In this document: positions 35,769-43,411 of the stretch, piece after piece | Layout: every line of letters begins with the position of its first letter | How positions within the stretch are numbered: position 1 is the stretch's first letter | NCBI RefSeq assembly: GCF_900104655.1 | Contig: NZ_FNWD01000002.1 | Location: forward strand, 496,001 to 560,000 | From: Millionella massiliensis | GTDB lineage: Bacteria > Bacteroidota > Bacteroidia > Bacteroidales > Rikenellaceae | Direction of reading: 5' to 3' | Length of the DNA stretch: 64,000 nucleotides | Notes under the pieces: generated by a model | Database searches by the model: none | What the model saw: only the letters and a program-made list of their open reading frames with translations | What the model was told of the DNA's origin: nothing | Made by a program: the position numbers and the translations under genes

Positions 35769-35921
35769 CTAACGGGCAAAGATGTTGCGGAAGGCGTCGC
35801 CAATCTCACCGAACACGAAACGCCAGCGCGTGGCGATACCGATCAGCAGAGCTACGATCAGTACATACATCAGTTTCTCGTTCAGCGTCTGTCTCTTCCA
35901 CCACAGTTTTAAACGATTCAT
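35769..35921 (-). CDS. Small single-span membrane protein
   Basis: A 50-residue ORF with a basic N-terminus (MNRLKLWWKRQ), one hydrophobic segment (LMYVLIVALLIGIATRW) and a short amphipathic C-terminal tail ending NIFAR. It lies between the ZIP transporter and GH36 genes on the same strand, 20 bases after the ZIP stop. The positive-inside pattern gives a cytoplasmic N-terminus. I do not recognise the family. It could be a small regulator of the neighbouring transporter, but that is only position-based. Confidence 0.6.
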   Translation of the reverse strand: MNRLKLWWKRQTLNEKLMYVLIVALLIGIATRWRFVFGEIGDAFRNIFAR

Positions 35922-35941
35922 TCTTAATTTCTTCAGCAAGG

Positions 35942-36763
35942 TTAATGAAAGGCCACGATACCGACCGCCATGACCGCCATGCCGACGATCAACCCCCAGA
36001 TGGCTACGTGATGTTCACCGTATTCGTGCGCTGCGGGGAGCAGCTCGTCGAGCGAGATGTAGACCATGATACCGGCAATCACGGCAAAGATATAGCCCAG
36101 CATGGCCGGTGTCAGGAACGGAGCCAGGATCAGGTATCCGACCAGTGCCCCAATCGGTTCGGCAAGTCCCGAGAGGAACGAGAATTTAAACGCTCTACGC
36201 CGGCTCCCCGTGGCATAGTAGACCGGCACGGACACGGCGATACCTTCGGGAATATTATGGATAGCAATGGCCACGGCAATGGCGATCCCCATCTGCGTAT
36301 CCTGGAGCGAAGCCATGAAGGTGGCAATCCCCTCCGGAAAGTTGTGTATACCGATCACCAGCGCGGTCATAATCCCCGTCCGCAACATGTGCTTCGAGTG
36401 CGGGTGTCGGCCGGCCGCTGGCAAATCAACTTGCAGACTCTCGATGCTTCGCATCTCATGGGGGTTCTCGACCGACGGCACCAACTTGTCGATCAGGGCA
36501 ATGAAAAGAATCCCGCAGAAGAAGGCAATCGCCGTTGCGATCTGCCCACCCCGCGCTCCATAGTCTGCCCCGAGAATTTCGATCGACTGCGGGAACAGAT
36601 CCACGAACGAGATGTAGATCATCACACCAGCCGAGAAACCGAGCGAGAAGGAGAGAAACTTCCGGTTGGTCCGTTTGGCCACCAGAGCGATCAGACTGCC
36701 GATCCCGGTCGAAAGCCCGGCCATAAGGGTCAATAAGAAAGCGTATATTGCCTGTTGTTCCAT
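35942..36763 (-). CDS. zupT: ZIP-family divalent metal transporter
   Basis: Imports zinc, iron or manganese. The 273-residue protein has eight hydrophobic segments. The metal-binding helices carry HNFPEG and HNIPEG, the ZIP signature repeated in TM4 and TM5. A histidine-bearing loop (GRHPHSKHM) precedes TM4. The start MEQQAIYAFLLTLMAGLSTGIG fits ZupT. A promoter lies about 180 bases upstream, leaving a long 5' leader with hairpins that may control expression. The metal preference is not readable from sequence. Confidence 0.92.
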   Translation of the reverse strand: MEQQAIYAFLLTLMAGLSTGIGSLIALVAKRTNRKFLSFSLGFSAGVMIYISFVDLFPQSIEILGADYGARGGQIATAIAFFCGILFIALIDKLVPSVENPHEMRSIESLQVDLPAAGRHPHSKHMLRTGIMTALVIGIHNFPEGIATFMASLQDTQMGIAIAVAIAIHNIPEGIAVSVPVYYATGSRRRAFKFSFLSGLAEPIGALVGYLILAPFLTPAMLGYIFAVIAGIMVYISLDELLPAAHEYGEHHVAIWGLIVGMAVMAVGIVAFH

Positions 36764-36941
36764 GTGTTTTCATCATTGGACAACCGGATTCACCGTAATG
36801 TAAATCCGGCCACAAAAGTGAACCATCTTCGAAAAGAACGGGGAGATATCGTGTCTTCGTATCCGGAGTTCTTCGCCGCTTATCACGCATCACCTCAACC
36901 GAAAAGCTGCCCATCCCCGATAGCGTATAGGTTACAATCAA
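36764..36941 (-). promoter_or_regulatory. Structured 5' leader of zupT
   Basis: The transcript from the promoter at 36942-36972 would have about 170-180 leader bases. A long-range 6-bp stem (36914-36919 with 36839-36844) encloses roughly 70 bases. A second 7-bp hairpin (36784-36790 with 36803-36809) lies close to the start codon. I cannot match it to a known riboswitch class, but the layout is that of a regulated leader. Confidence 0.4.
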
Positions 36942-36972
36942 CAAATATAACAAAAGAGACACTGTCATCAAA
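36942..36972 (-). promoter_or_regulatory. Promoter of zupT
   Basis: On the minus strand TTTG (36972 to 36969), 19 bases, then TATATTTG (36949 to 36942): a complete Bacteroidales promoter. Confidence 0.72.
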
Positions 36973-37002
36973 ACAAACCGAACGCTGATCCAAAGATAAA
37001 AA

Positions 37003-37041
37003 GCCGCTTCCCGACACAGAAAACTCAGTTCGGAAAGCGGC
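37003..37041 (-). terminator. Terminator after the ferredoxin-cytochrome pair
   Basis: A 12-bp stem with one mismatch (37003-37014 with 37030-37041). Read on the minus strand it is followed by CTTTTTAT. It ends the pair of genes at 37079-37731. Confidence 0.8.
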
Positions 37042-37078
37042 CCAACATAACACCTGCGATCAGCGAGATTCGCCCGAT

Positions 37079-37504
37079 TTATCCGCTGACCACCCTTTTA
37101 ATTCCCCGCCCAAGCACTCTGAGTCGGCCGACGATATGAATCAGACCCGTAATCAGAAAGAGCAAGGCACCGACACCATGCCATCGCTCCAGAAGAAGCG
37201 TTTCACCGACGGGTTGGTCAATCAGCAGCCGCACCCCGGTGACAGTTAATACAACGCAACTCAGGGCGAGCAGGGTAGTGGTCAGTTTACGCCGCCGCAG
37301 GAGTCCGACCGGCCGGCGAAACCACGCCTTATGATCCCACAGATGTAGCAGAATACACAAGACAAATACCAGAGCGACCCCCGCATGCAGCGGATCGGCA
37401 CCACCGATCATTCCTCCGGCCCGATGAAAGACAAAGCCAGAATACAGGGTCAAGACGAACAATACGACGAGTCCCGCGTCGGTTATGAAAATTCTTCGTT
37501 TCAT
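37079..37504 (-). CDS. Small cytochrome b-like membrane protein (DUF4405-like)
   Basis: A 141-residue protein with four hydrophobic helices. Histidines lie in the helices at FHRAGGMI, LHAGVALVF, LLHLWDHKAW, RWHGVGALLF and LIHIVGRL. The spacing suggests heme ligands, as in small membrane cytochromes of the DUF4405 or b561 type. It overlaps the upstream two-cluster ferredoxin gene by 4 bases. Together they look like a minimal membrane electron-transfer pair. The donor and acceptor are unknown. Confidence 0.7.
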   Translation of the reverse strand: MKRRIFITDAGLVVLFVLTLYSGFVFHRAGGMIGGADPLHAGVALVFVLCILLHLWDHKAWFRRPVGLLRRRKLTTTLLALSCVVLTVTGVRLLIDQPVGETLLLERWHGVGALLFLITGLIHIVGRLRVLGRGIKRVVSG

Positions 37505-37731
37505 CGCACCGGTTTTTGAGGTTGGGAGATCCATCGAAAAACGTGCAGCCGACACGCCTGCACACAGGTCCCGCATCCAACACAGCGATCCGCGTACCGA
37601 AACACCACATGGCGATGTCCAGGAAATATCACCCGACCGATTACCTGTCGGGGACAGGCCGGGATACACTCCCAGCAAGCCTCGCAAAGCCGCGAAACCA
37701 GTTTAACGAATTCCGTTTGTTTTCTGCTCAT
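37501..37731 (-). CDS. Two-cluster 4Fe-4S ferredoxin-like protein
   Basis: A 76-residue protein with two CxxCxxCxxxC motifs (CEACWECIPACP and CVGCGTCVQAC), each binding a 4Fe-4S cluster. The second lacks the usual proline after the last cysteine, having CRLHV. No signal peptide, so it works on the cytoplasmic side. The ATG at 37731 begins the conserved part. It overlaps the DUF4405-like membrane gene by 4 bases, so the two are co-translated and probably pass electrons to each other. Confidence 0.8.
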   Translation of the reverse strand: MSRKQTEFVKLVSRLCEACWECIPACPRQVIGRVIFPGHRHVVFRYADRCVGCGTCVQACRLHVFRWISQPQKPVR

Positions 37732-37798
37732 CGTTTTTTCGACAAAGGAACAACCTTCGGCGTGCAAAAAGAATGGAGCAAACGAGGAAAAGGCGGGA

Positions 37799-38641
37799 CT
37801 AACCGCGGTACTTTTTCCGGAAATCGGTCGGCGAGAGTCCAACCGCACGGGTAAAGAGGCGTGAGAAATAGGCACTGTCGTCGAAACCGAGTGCTGCAGC
37901 TATCTGCTGCACCGAATCGGAGGTATAATAGAGCTGCCGCCGTGCACGCAGCATGATCTCCGTCCGGATATAAGCCGTCACGTTCATCCCGGTAACCGAA
38001 CGCACCACCTCGTTCAGATATACGGGCGATATGTTCATCTTGGCCGCAAAGTAGGCCGGTCGGTGACGAATGGGGACATCCTCCCCGAGCAACTTCCGCA
38101 GTCGCACGACCAGTTCTACCGCCCGACGAGACGCAACACGCGACGACATCACCCTTTCCAGCGCTTCGACCACAATACCGACCGCAGCCTCGGCCAAGGA
38201 GCGCACAATTTCCCGACCGGTTGGTGTCTCGGCCGTGTGCAGCCTGCATTCCAATACTTCGACCAGGGCACGAAAATTCCGTTGTACTTGGTCGCTAACG
38301 GGAATTGTTCCCGGATTCAACATGTACTCAGCAATACTCCTTCGAAACGAGTCGTTGATAAACAAGGCATCGACGATCAGCAACACTGCCGTAAGCCCAC
38401 CGGCCCGTACCAGCGCATGCACAGCTCCGGGCGCCACACAGATCGTTTCACCCGGCGTGAGGCGATACTCCCGAAAATCCACGTTCATCACACACGACCC
38501 TTCGACAACCATTCCGAACATGTAGTAATCGTCGCGATGGGCATAGTGCAGGAGCTGTGCGGGTTCCTCGGGACGAATCCACTTCAGGGAGACGCCGCAC
38601 GAGGTAAGGCGTGACATTTCATGGGGCGGGATACGGGTCAT
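37799..38641 (-). CDS. AraC-family transcriptional regulator
   Basis: A 280-residue regulator. An N-terminal cupin-like sensor domain (about residues 20-110: EGSCVMNVDFREYRLTPGETICVAPGAVH) is followed by a C-terminal double helix-turn-helix (about 185-280) with DSVQQIAAALGFDDSAYFSRLF and GLSPTDFRKKY. The ligand is unknown. The ferredoxin-cytochrome pair follows 67 bases downstream on the same strand and is a reasonable candidate target. An alternative start is the ATG at 38617. Confidence 0.9.
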   Translation of the reverse strand: MTRIPPHEMSRLTSCGVSLKWIRPEEPAQLLHYAHRDDYYMFGMVVEGSCVMNVDFREYRLTPGETICVAPGAVHALVRAGGLTAVLLIVDALFINDSFRRSIAEYMLNPGTIPVSDQVQRNFRALVEVLECRLHTAETPTGREIVRSLAEAAVGIVVEALERVMSSRVASRRAVELVVRLRKLLGEDVPIRHRPAYFAAKMNISPVYLNEVVRSVTGMNVTAYIRTEIMLRARRQLYYTSDSVQQIAAALGFDDSAYFSRLFTRAVGLSPTDFRKKYRG

Positions 38642-38713
38642 GACTCGTCGTTACGATTATTCTTTCACAGGATATACGGAAACGCTCCGCTGCGGCACGA
38701 CAAGATACGAAAA

Positions 38714-38748
38714 GAGCCGTTTTGCACATACAAAACGACTCCCTTTTT
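38714..38748. terminator. Terminator after purE
   Basis: An 11-bp stem with one mismatch (38714-38724 with 38731-38741). A T-run follows on the plus strand and a shorter one on the minus strand, where it would end purE. Confidence 0.75.
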
Positions 38749-38815
38749 TCGATTCATGCGGGTCACTCGGAGAAGCATACAGCCACAGGCATTCCCGCTA
38801 CCGATCGACCGGCCT

Positions 38816-39328
38816 CTAACCAACCCGGTTTTTGAATTTGACCTCGGCCAGTTCCTGGTTGGCTTTGGCGATTTTGTCGGCCAGTTCGGATTTGAATTTC
38901 ATCATCTTTTCGTGCGCCTCGGGCTCACCGGTAGCGATGATTTGCAGGGCCAGAATCGCAGCGTTCTTGGCTCCGTCAAGCGCCACGGTAGCGACCGGAA
39001 TCCCCGAAGGCATCTGCAGGATCGAGAGAATGCTGTCCCACCCGTCGATCGAGTTCGACGATTTGATCGGCACCCCGATCACAGGCAGCGGAGTCAGTGC
39101 TGCGATCACTCCGGGCAGATGGGCTGCTCCGCCCGCACCGGCAATAATCACCTTCACCCCGCGCGTGTGGGCCTTTTTCGCAAAATCCAGCACCAGATCG
39201 GGCGTGCGGTGTGCCGACAGTGCGTTGATCTCGAACGGGATATTCATTTCGTCGAGGAATTTGGCCGCTTCGGACATGATTTTCAGGTCCGAGGTGCTGC
39301 CCATGATGATCGATACTTTCGGTTGCAT
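38816..39328 (-). CDS. purE: N5-carboxyaminoimidazole ribonucleotide mutase
   Basis: Moves the carboxyl group of N5-CAIR to form CAIR in purine synthesis. The 170-residue protein has VSIIMGSTSDLKIM at the N-terminus and SAHRTPD and GAGGAAHLPGV in the middle, the phosphate- and substrate-binding blocks of class I PurE. The frame is open upstream, but the ATG at 39328 begins the family N-terminus. It is transcribed divergently from hpt, another purine gene. Confidence 0.95.
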   Translation of the reverse strand: MQPKVSIIMGSTSDLKIMSEAAKFLDEMNIPFEINALSAHRTPDLVLDFAKKAHTRGVKVIIAGAGGAAHLPGVIAALTPLPVIGVPIKSSNSIDGWDSILSILQMPSGIPVATVALDGAKNAAILALQIIATGEPEAHEKMMKFKSELADKIAKANQELAEVKFKNRVG

Positions 39329-39354
39329 ACGATAGGGTATTTTGTTTAACTTTG
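39323..39354 (+). promoter_or_regulatory. Promoter of the hpt-queE-phosphatase run
   Basis: TTGC (39323-39326), 20 bases, TAACTTTG (39347-39354). The -33 element overlaps the first codons of purE on the other strand. Confidence 0.6.
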
Positions 39355-39391
39355 CGAAGTTATAAACTTTTCGGAAAACACGCTCAATCTT

Positions 39392-39961
39392 TTGGAACCA
39401 ACCCTTACGATCCGCGATCTCCGCTTCGAACCCTACATCCCGGCGGAAAAGATCCATGCAGCCATCACCGCGCTGGCCGAACGGATCAACCGGGACTACG
39501 GCACGGCCCACCGTCCGCTGCTGCTGGTGACCCTCAGCGGAGCCGTCGTTTTTGCCGGCGAACTCTTCCGCCAGCTGGATGGCCCGTTTGAAATCGCGTT
39601 CGTCAAGCTCTCCTCCTACGGCGCAGGAACCACCACTTCGGGCCACGTCGCAGTCGATGTGCCCCCGACGGCCGATGTTCGCGACCGCGATGTGATCGTC
39701 GCCGAAGATGTGGTCGACACCGGAACCACCATCTACCGGCTCCACACCCTGCTGACCCAACAGGGGGCCCGCAGCATCCGTGTGGCGACGCTGCTGCTCA
39801 AACCCGCCATCTACTACCACCAACCGACACGCCCGAACCCGCTCCCGATCGACTACGTCGCCCTGGAGGCCGAACCGAAATTCATCGTCGGCTACGGCAT
39901 GGACTACGACGAACAGGGACGCAACCTCGGCGCGCTATATACCTTGTGCGAAGACAAATAA
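39392..39961 (+). CDS. hpt: Hypoxanthine phosphoribosyltransferase
   Basis: Salvages hypoxanthine and guanine to IMP and GMP using PRPP. VIVAEDVVDTGTTI in the middle is the PRPP-binding loop, and FEPYIPAEKI at the N-terminus fits the family. No ATG exists in frame ahead of the conserved region; the likely start is TTG at 39392, about 30 bases after the promoter. The length of 189 residues is usual. queE follows with 1 base between the stop and the ATG. Confidence 0.92.
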   Translation: MEPTLTIRDLRFEPYIPAEKIHAAITALAERINRDYGTAHRPLLLVTLSGAVVFAGELFRQLDGPFEIAFVKLSSYGAGTTTSGHVAVDVPPTADVRDRDVIVAEDVVDTGTTIYRLHTLLTQQGARSIRVATLLLKPAIYYHQPTRPNPLPIDYVALEAEPKFIVGYGMDYDEQGRNLGALYTLCEDK

Positions 39962-39962
39962 C

Positions 39963-40595
39963 ATGACAACAGACCTGTACGCATTGCTCGACGGCGGCCG
40001 TCGGTTACCGCTGGTCGAAGACTTCTACACCATCCAGGGCGAAGGGTACCACGCCGGGAAACCGGCCTATTTCATCCGCCTCGGCGGATGCGATGTAGGA
40101 TGCCGCTGGTGCGACGCCAAATTTACCTGGAACGCCAAACTTTATCCACCTACGCCCATCGAAGAGATCGTCGAACGAGCCGCCTCGCTTCCGGCCCAAG
40201 CCATCGTCATCACCGGCGGCGAACCGACGCTCTATCCGCTGGAGCCGCTCACCACAGCCCTGAAGGCCAAAGGGCTGGAAATCTTTATCGAGACCTCCGG
40301 CACCAATCCGCTCTCGGGCGAGATCGACTGGGTATGCCTCTCGCCGAAACGACAACAGCCCCCTCTGCCGGAGATGCTCAGCCGCGCCGATGAACTGAAA
40401 GTCATCATCGAAACCGAAGCGGATATTGCGTGGGCCGAAGAAAATGCCCACAACGTATCTGCTACCTGCCGGCTCTACCTCCAACCCGAATGGAGCCGCT
40501 ACCAACAGATTATTCCGGTGCTGGTCGAGTATGCCAAGGCACATCCGCAGTGGAACATCTCGATCCAGAACCATAAATTCATGCACATACCGTAA
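39963..40595 (+). CDS. queE: 7-carboxy-7-deazaguanine synthase
   Basis: Radical SAM enzyme in the queuosine pathway that contracts the ring of carboxytetrahydropterin. The cluster-binding cysteines C43, C47 and C50 form the CxxxCxxC motif in GGCDVGCRWCD. FYTIQGEG upstream of it and ITGGEPTLYP further on are also typical. The 210-residue length is that of the compact enzyme. It lies between hpt and a sugar-phosphatase gene. No other queuosine gene is in the window. Confidence 0.94.
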   Translation: MTTDLYALLDGGRRLPLVEDFYTIQGEGYHAGKPAYFIRLGGCDVGCRWCDAKFTWNAKLYPPTPIEEIVERAASLPAQAIVITGGEPTLYPLEPLTTALKAKGLEIFIETSGTNPLSGEIDWVCLSPKRQQPPLPEMLSRADELKVIIETEADIAWAEENAHNVSATCRLYLQPEWSRYQQIIPVLVEYAKAHPQWNISIQNHKFMHIP

Positions 40596-40598
40596 GCC

Positions 40599-41381
40599 AT
40601 GTTCACATTTCAGGAATTTTCGGACTTCATAGAGTCCCTGACCCCCACCATCCGCGAGACCGTGGGAAAATATATCGGCAAGGTCCACGTGGACTACAAG
40701 GCGGACGATTCGCCGGTCACGCTGGCCGACAAAGAGATCGAACGTTACATTGTCTCCCGCATCGAGAACCGCTTCCCGGACAGCGTGATCGTAGGCGAAG
40801 AAAGCGGCACACACCCCGCAGCCAGCACCTCACCGGCCGATGGCCCACTGATCGAATGGATCGTCGACCCGATCGACGGTACCAAAAGTTTCATCCACAG
40901 TGTACCGCTGTTTGCCACGCTGATCGGTGTCATGGTAAACGGCGAAGCGGTCTACGGTGCGATTTACAATCCGCTGCTGAACGACCTGGTGGTGGGCGAC
41001 AACACGGTCACCCTGTGGAACGGTACTCCGACTCAGATGCGCCCCTGCGAGTCACTGTCCCAGGCGACCCTGCTTACGACCGATATTCTGGATGTGGACA
41101 AACACCGCAACATCCACGATTTCATGGCGCTTTCCCAGCAATGCCGTCTGTTGCGCACGTGGGGCGACGCCTACGGCTACTTCCTGCTGGCCACGGGACG
41201 CGGCGATATTATGGTTGATCCGATTATGAGCCGTTGGGATCTGGCCGCACTGATTCCCGTGATCCGGGGCGCTGGCGGTGTCATCACCGACTACTACGGC
41301 GGAAATCCCGCTACGGGTGATTCGATCGTGGCCTGCGGTCCGGCCCTGCATCGTGACGTGATTGAAGCCCTTAACCGATAA
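40599..41381 (+). CDS. Inositol monophosphatase-family phosphatase (HisN-like)
   Basis: A magnesium-dependent phosphatase of the IMPase superfamily. The metal site is seen in GEESG (about residues 66-70) and WIVDPIDGTKSF with D90 and D93, plus MSRWDLAALIPVIRGAGG at the C-terminal side. Relatives act on histidinol phosphate, inositol phosphates or PAP; the fused R-W-D-L-A block is common in HisN-type proteins. The substrate remains open. It is the last gene before tRNA-Pro. Confidence 0.88.
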   Translation: MFTFQEFSDFIESLTPTIRETVGKYIGKVHVDYKADDSPVTLADKEIERYIVSRIENRFPDSVIVGEESGTHPAASTSPADGPLIEWIVDPIDGTKSFIHSVPLFATLIGVMVNGEAVYGAIYNPLLNDLVVGDNTVTLWNGTPTQMRPCESLSQATLLTTDILDVDKHRNIHDFMALSQQCRLLRTWGDAYGYFLLATGRGDIMVDPIMSRWDLAALIPVIRGAGGVITDYYGGNPATGDSIVACGPALHRDVIEALNR

Positions 41382-41407
41382 AGAACGGTCTGCACGTGTC
41401 CCTCGAT

Positions 41408-41438
41408 TTTGCGAACGAAGAAAAAAACACTACCTTTG
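41408..41438 (+). promoter_or_regulatory. Promoter of tRNA-Pro
   Basis: TTTG (41408-41411), 19 bases, TACCTTTG (41431-41438): a perfect Bacteroidales promoter placed about 15 bases before the mature tRNA. Confidence 0.85.
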
Positions 41439-41452
41439 TTGCTCGAAAAATT

Positions 41453-41527
41453 CGGGGTGTAGCGCAGCCCGGTTAGCGCACCTGCTTTGGGAGCAGGGGG
41501 TCCCAGGTTCGAATCCTGGTACCCCGA
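41453..41527 (+). tRNA. tRNA-Pro (anticodon TGG)
   Basis: A full cloverleaf: acceptor arm 41453-41459 with 41520-41526, the anticodon loop TTTGGGA with TGG at 41488-41490, and a T-arm with GTTCGAATC. The CCA end is not encoded. It has its own promoter and a terminator and is the left neighbour of the prophage integrase, so its 3' end is the likely attachment site. Confidence 0.97.
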
Positions 41528-41533
41528 CAAAAC

Positions 41534-41583
41534 AAAAAGCCTTTATAATCAGCACACTACGGCGATTATAAAGGCTTTTTTCT
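41534..41583 (+). terminator. Terminator after tRNA-Pro
   Basis: A perfect 17-bp stem (41534-41550 with 41564-41580) followed by T. It lies between the tRNA and the prophage integrase. Confidence 0.92.
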
Positions 41584-41668
41584 TTGACAAACACAAGCAT
41601 ATAAAGCCGATTTATCCCGATATTTCCCTATATTTACGAATAAAAGCGTGATAAAAAAATGATAGATC

Positions 41669-42907
41669 ATGGCCAGTTCCAAAGTGTATTATGATAGCCG
41701 CAACCGCAAAGGAGAAGGGCTACTATCAATTATCATTCGGCACAAAGGCGGAATGTTTACGGTTCCTCTGAATATTCACCTAAAGGCAGACCAATGGGAC
41801 AAACAAAAACAAGAGGTTAACCGCAAACATCCCCAAAATCGCCTGTACAATAATCACATCAGGAGCATATTGGCGAAAACTGAAGCTATATTTCTGGCCC
41901 TGACTGAGGAAGGACAACTCGATGGATTAACCACCCAACAATTAAAACGCATCGTCCTCAGCAAGCTGCAAACGAAGACAGAAGCCACGGCCATCAGCGT
42001 ACAGGATTTTGCTGCCTCCATAATTGCCAACATCGCAACGAAAGGGACAAGGGAAATATACCAACAAACTATCCAAAAACTCAACGATTATACAGGTTCA
42101 CGGGAGATCTATTTTGCCGATATTACGCTGGCTTGGTTGGAGAATTTCGATGCATGGATGAACCGGAACGGAATGTCCACCAACGGGAAATCCGTTCATT
42201 TGCGAAATATTCGAGCACTATTCAACAAGGCCATCGACAAAGAGATCATCCCCCAGGGCATGTACCCATTCCGCCGATTCAAGATCAAAAAAGAATCGAC
42301 CCCCAAACGATCGCTGACCGTCGAAGAACTCCGCATGCTCCGAGACTATCCGTGCGAAGAGTGGCAGGAGAAATGGCGCGATATGTTCATGCTGATCTTT
42401 TACCTGATCGGGATCAACACCGTGGACTTGATGGCTTTGACCGAAGTACAGAAGGGCAGAGTAGAGTATCGCCGCGCGAAGACGCACCGTCTCTATTCCA
42501 TCAAAGTCGAACCGGAAGCACAAGCCATCATCGACAAATACAAAGGGACGAATCACCTGCTGGTTTTCGCCGACAAATACGCCGACCACGGAGACTTCCG
42601 CCGACGAATGAATGCGGCACTGAAAAAGATCGGTCCGCTGGAATGGGTGGATAACCGGAGCCAGACGCATCCGAAGAAAAACAAAAAGCAGTACAACGCC
42701 CTCTTCCCCGGCCTCACCTCCTATTGGGCGCGTCACACATGGGCCACCATTGCCGCCTCTCTCGACATCCCAAAGGAGACGATTGCCGCAGCACTGGGCC
42801 ATGGGGGCAATACCGTGACTGATATCTACATTGACTTTGACCAGCGGAAAGTGGACGAGGCCAACCGGAAAGTCATTGACTGGGTTCTATATGGCGAAAA
42901 GAATTAG
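41669..42907 (+). CDS. Tyrosine recombinase (prophage integrase)
   Basis: A 412-residue site-specific recombinase of the Bacteroidota phage/ICE type, with an N-terminal arm-type DNA-binding region, a SAM-like core-binding domain (about 108-205) and a catalytic domain (about 215-412). Catalytic residues visible: R355 and H356 (ARHTW), H378 (LGHGG) and the nucleophile Y387 (DIYIDF). The box I arginine is not seen where expected: FYLIGIN has I247. It is read away from the tRNA toward the prophage and lies at the left end of the element. It probably integrates and excises it at tRNA-Pro. Confidence 0.93.
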   Translation: MASSKVYYDSRNRKGEGLLSIIIRHKGGMFTVPLNIHLKADQWDKQKQEVNRKHPQNRLYNNHIRSILAKTEAIFLALTEEGQLDGLTTQQLKRIVLSKLQTKTEATAISVQDFAASIIANIATKGTREIYQQTIQKLNDYTGSREIYFADITLAWLENFDAWMNRNGMSTNGKSVHLRNIRALFNKAIDKEIIPQGMYPFRRFKIKKESTPKRSLTVEELRMLRDYPCEEWQEKWRDMFMLIFYLIGINTVDLMALTEVQKGRVEYRRAKTHRLYSIKVEPEAQAIIDKYKGTNHLLVFADKYADHGDFRRRMNAALKKIGPLEWVDNRSQTHPKKNKKQYNALFPGLTSYWARHTWATIAASLDIPKETIAAALGHGGNTVTDIYIDFDQRKVDEANRKVIDWVLYGEKN

Positions 42908-42922
42908 AGGTGCACTTTTTAC

Positions 42923-43411
42923 TTAGAACCTCCACAAACTGTACTGTACACCTATTCCGATATACGGGCCGGGCTTTTCGGAACCGAAGTTATAGCCATA
43001 CCCGGCCTGTACCCCGATGCCCCAGCGTTTCTTTTCCGTCACCGTTCGTTCGACAGTGTTGGTGATAGTCTTGTAGATCGTTCGAGGATAGACCTCCAGG
43101 CGGTCGAGCGTAACATTGAATCCGCTGACGTCAAGCGAGTAGAGGCTGTCTCGGAAGCTGTACTGCCGGATCGGAACCGGCACATACAAGGTGTCCGTGC
43201 CACGATAGACGGTCAGCGTGTCGGTCCTCTTCTCCACAACCTTCACCGGGGTAGGGCGTTCTACGACCACCGTATCAATACGCGTGACGGTCACCGTGTC
43301 TGTCGAGGTCACTTCGATCACCTCTGTCCGGGAGCGCGAGCAGCCCCGGCCTAAGAAAAAGCCCGCCAGGATGGCGAGCCCTGCTGTCATCCAATAAATC
43401 GCTTTCATCAC
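42923..43411 (-). CDS. Spanin-like phage protein with membrane anchor
   Basis: A 162-residue protein: one N-terminal hydrophobic segment (AGLAILAGFFLGRG) with a cysteine just after, then a T/V-rich extended part (VTSTDTVTVTRIDTVV), and a C-terminal region with two beta strands ending GIGVQYSLWRF. Such a terminal F and alternating pattern resembles an outer-membrane insertion signal. It overlaps the endolysin gene by 4 bases. One anchor in the inner membrane and an outer-membrane-seeking end would suit a spanin. This is inference; no family match is claimed. Confidence 0.5.
   Translation of the reverse strand: MMKAIYWMTAGLAILAGFFLGRGCSRSRTEVIEVTSTDTVTVTRIDTVVVERPTPVKVVEKRTDTLTVYRGTDTLYVPVPIRQYSFRDSLYSLDVSGFNVTLDRLEVYPRTIYKTITNTVERTVTEKKRWGIGVQAGYGYNFGSEKPGPYIGIGVQYSLWRF

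Noticed and set aside
36456-36971. A 171-codon minus-strand frame across the zupT promoter
   Set aside because: It overlaps zupT in another frame and begins at the promoter itself; the ZIP protein is clearly the coding frame.
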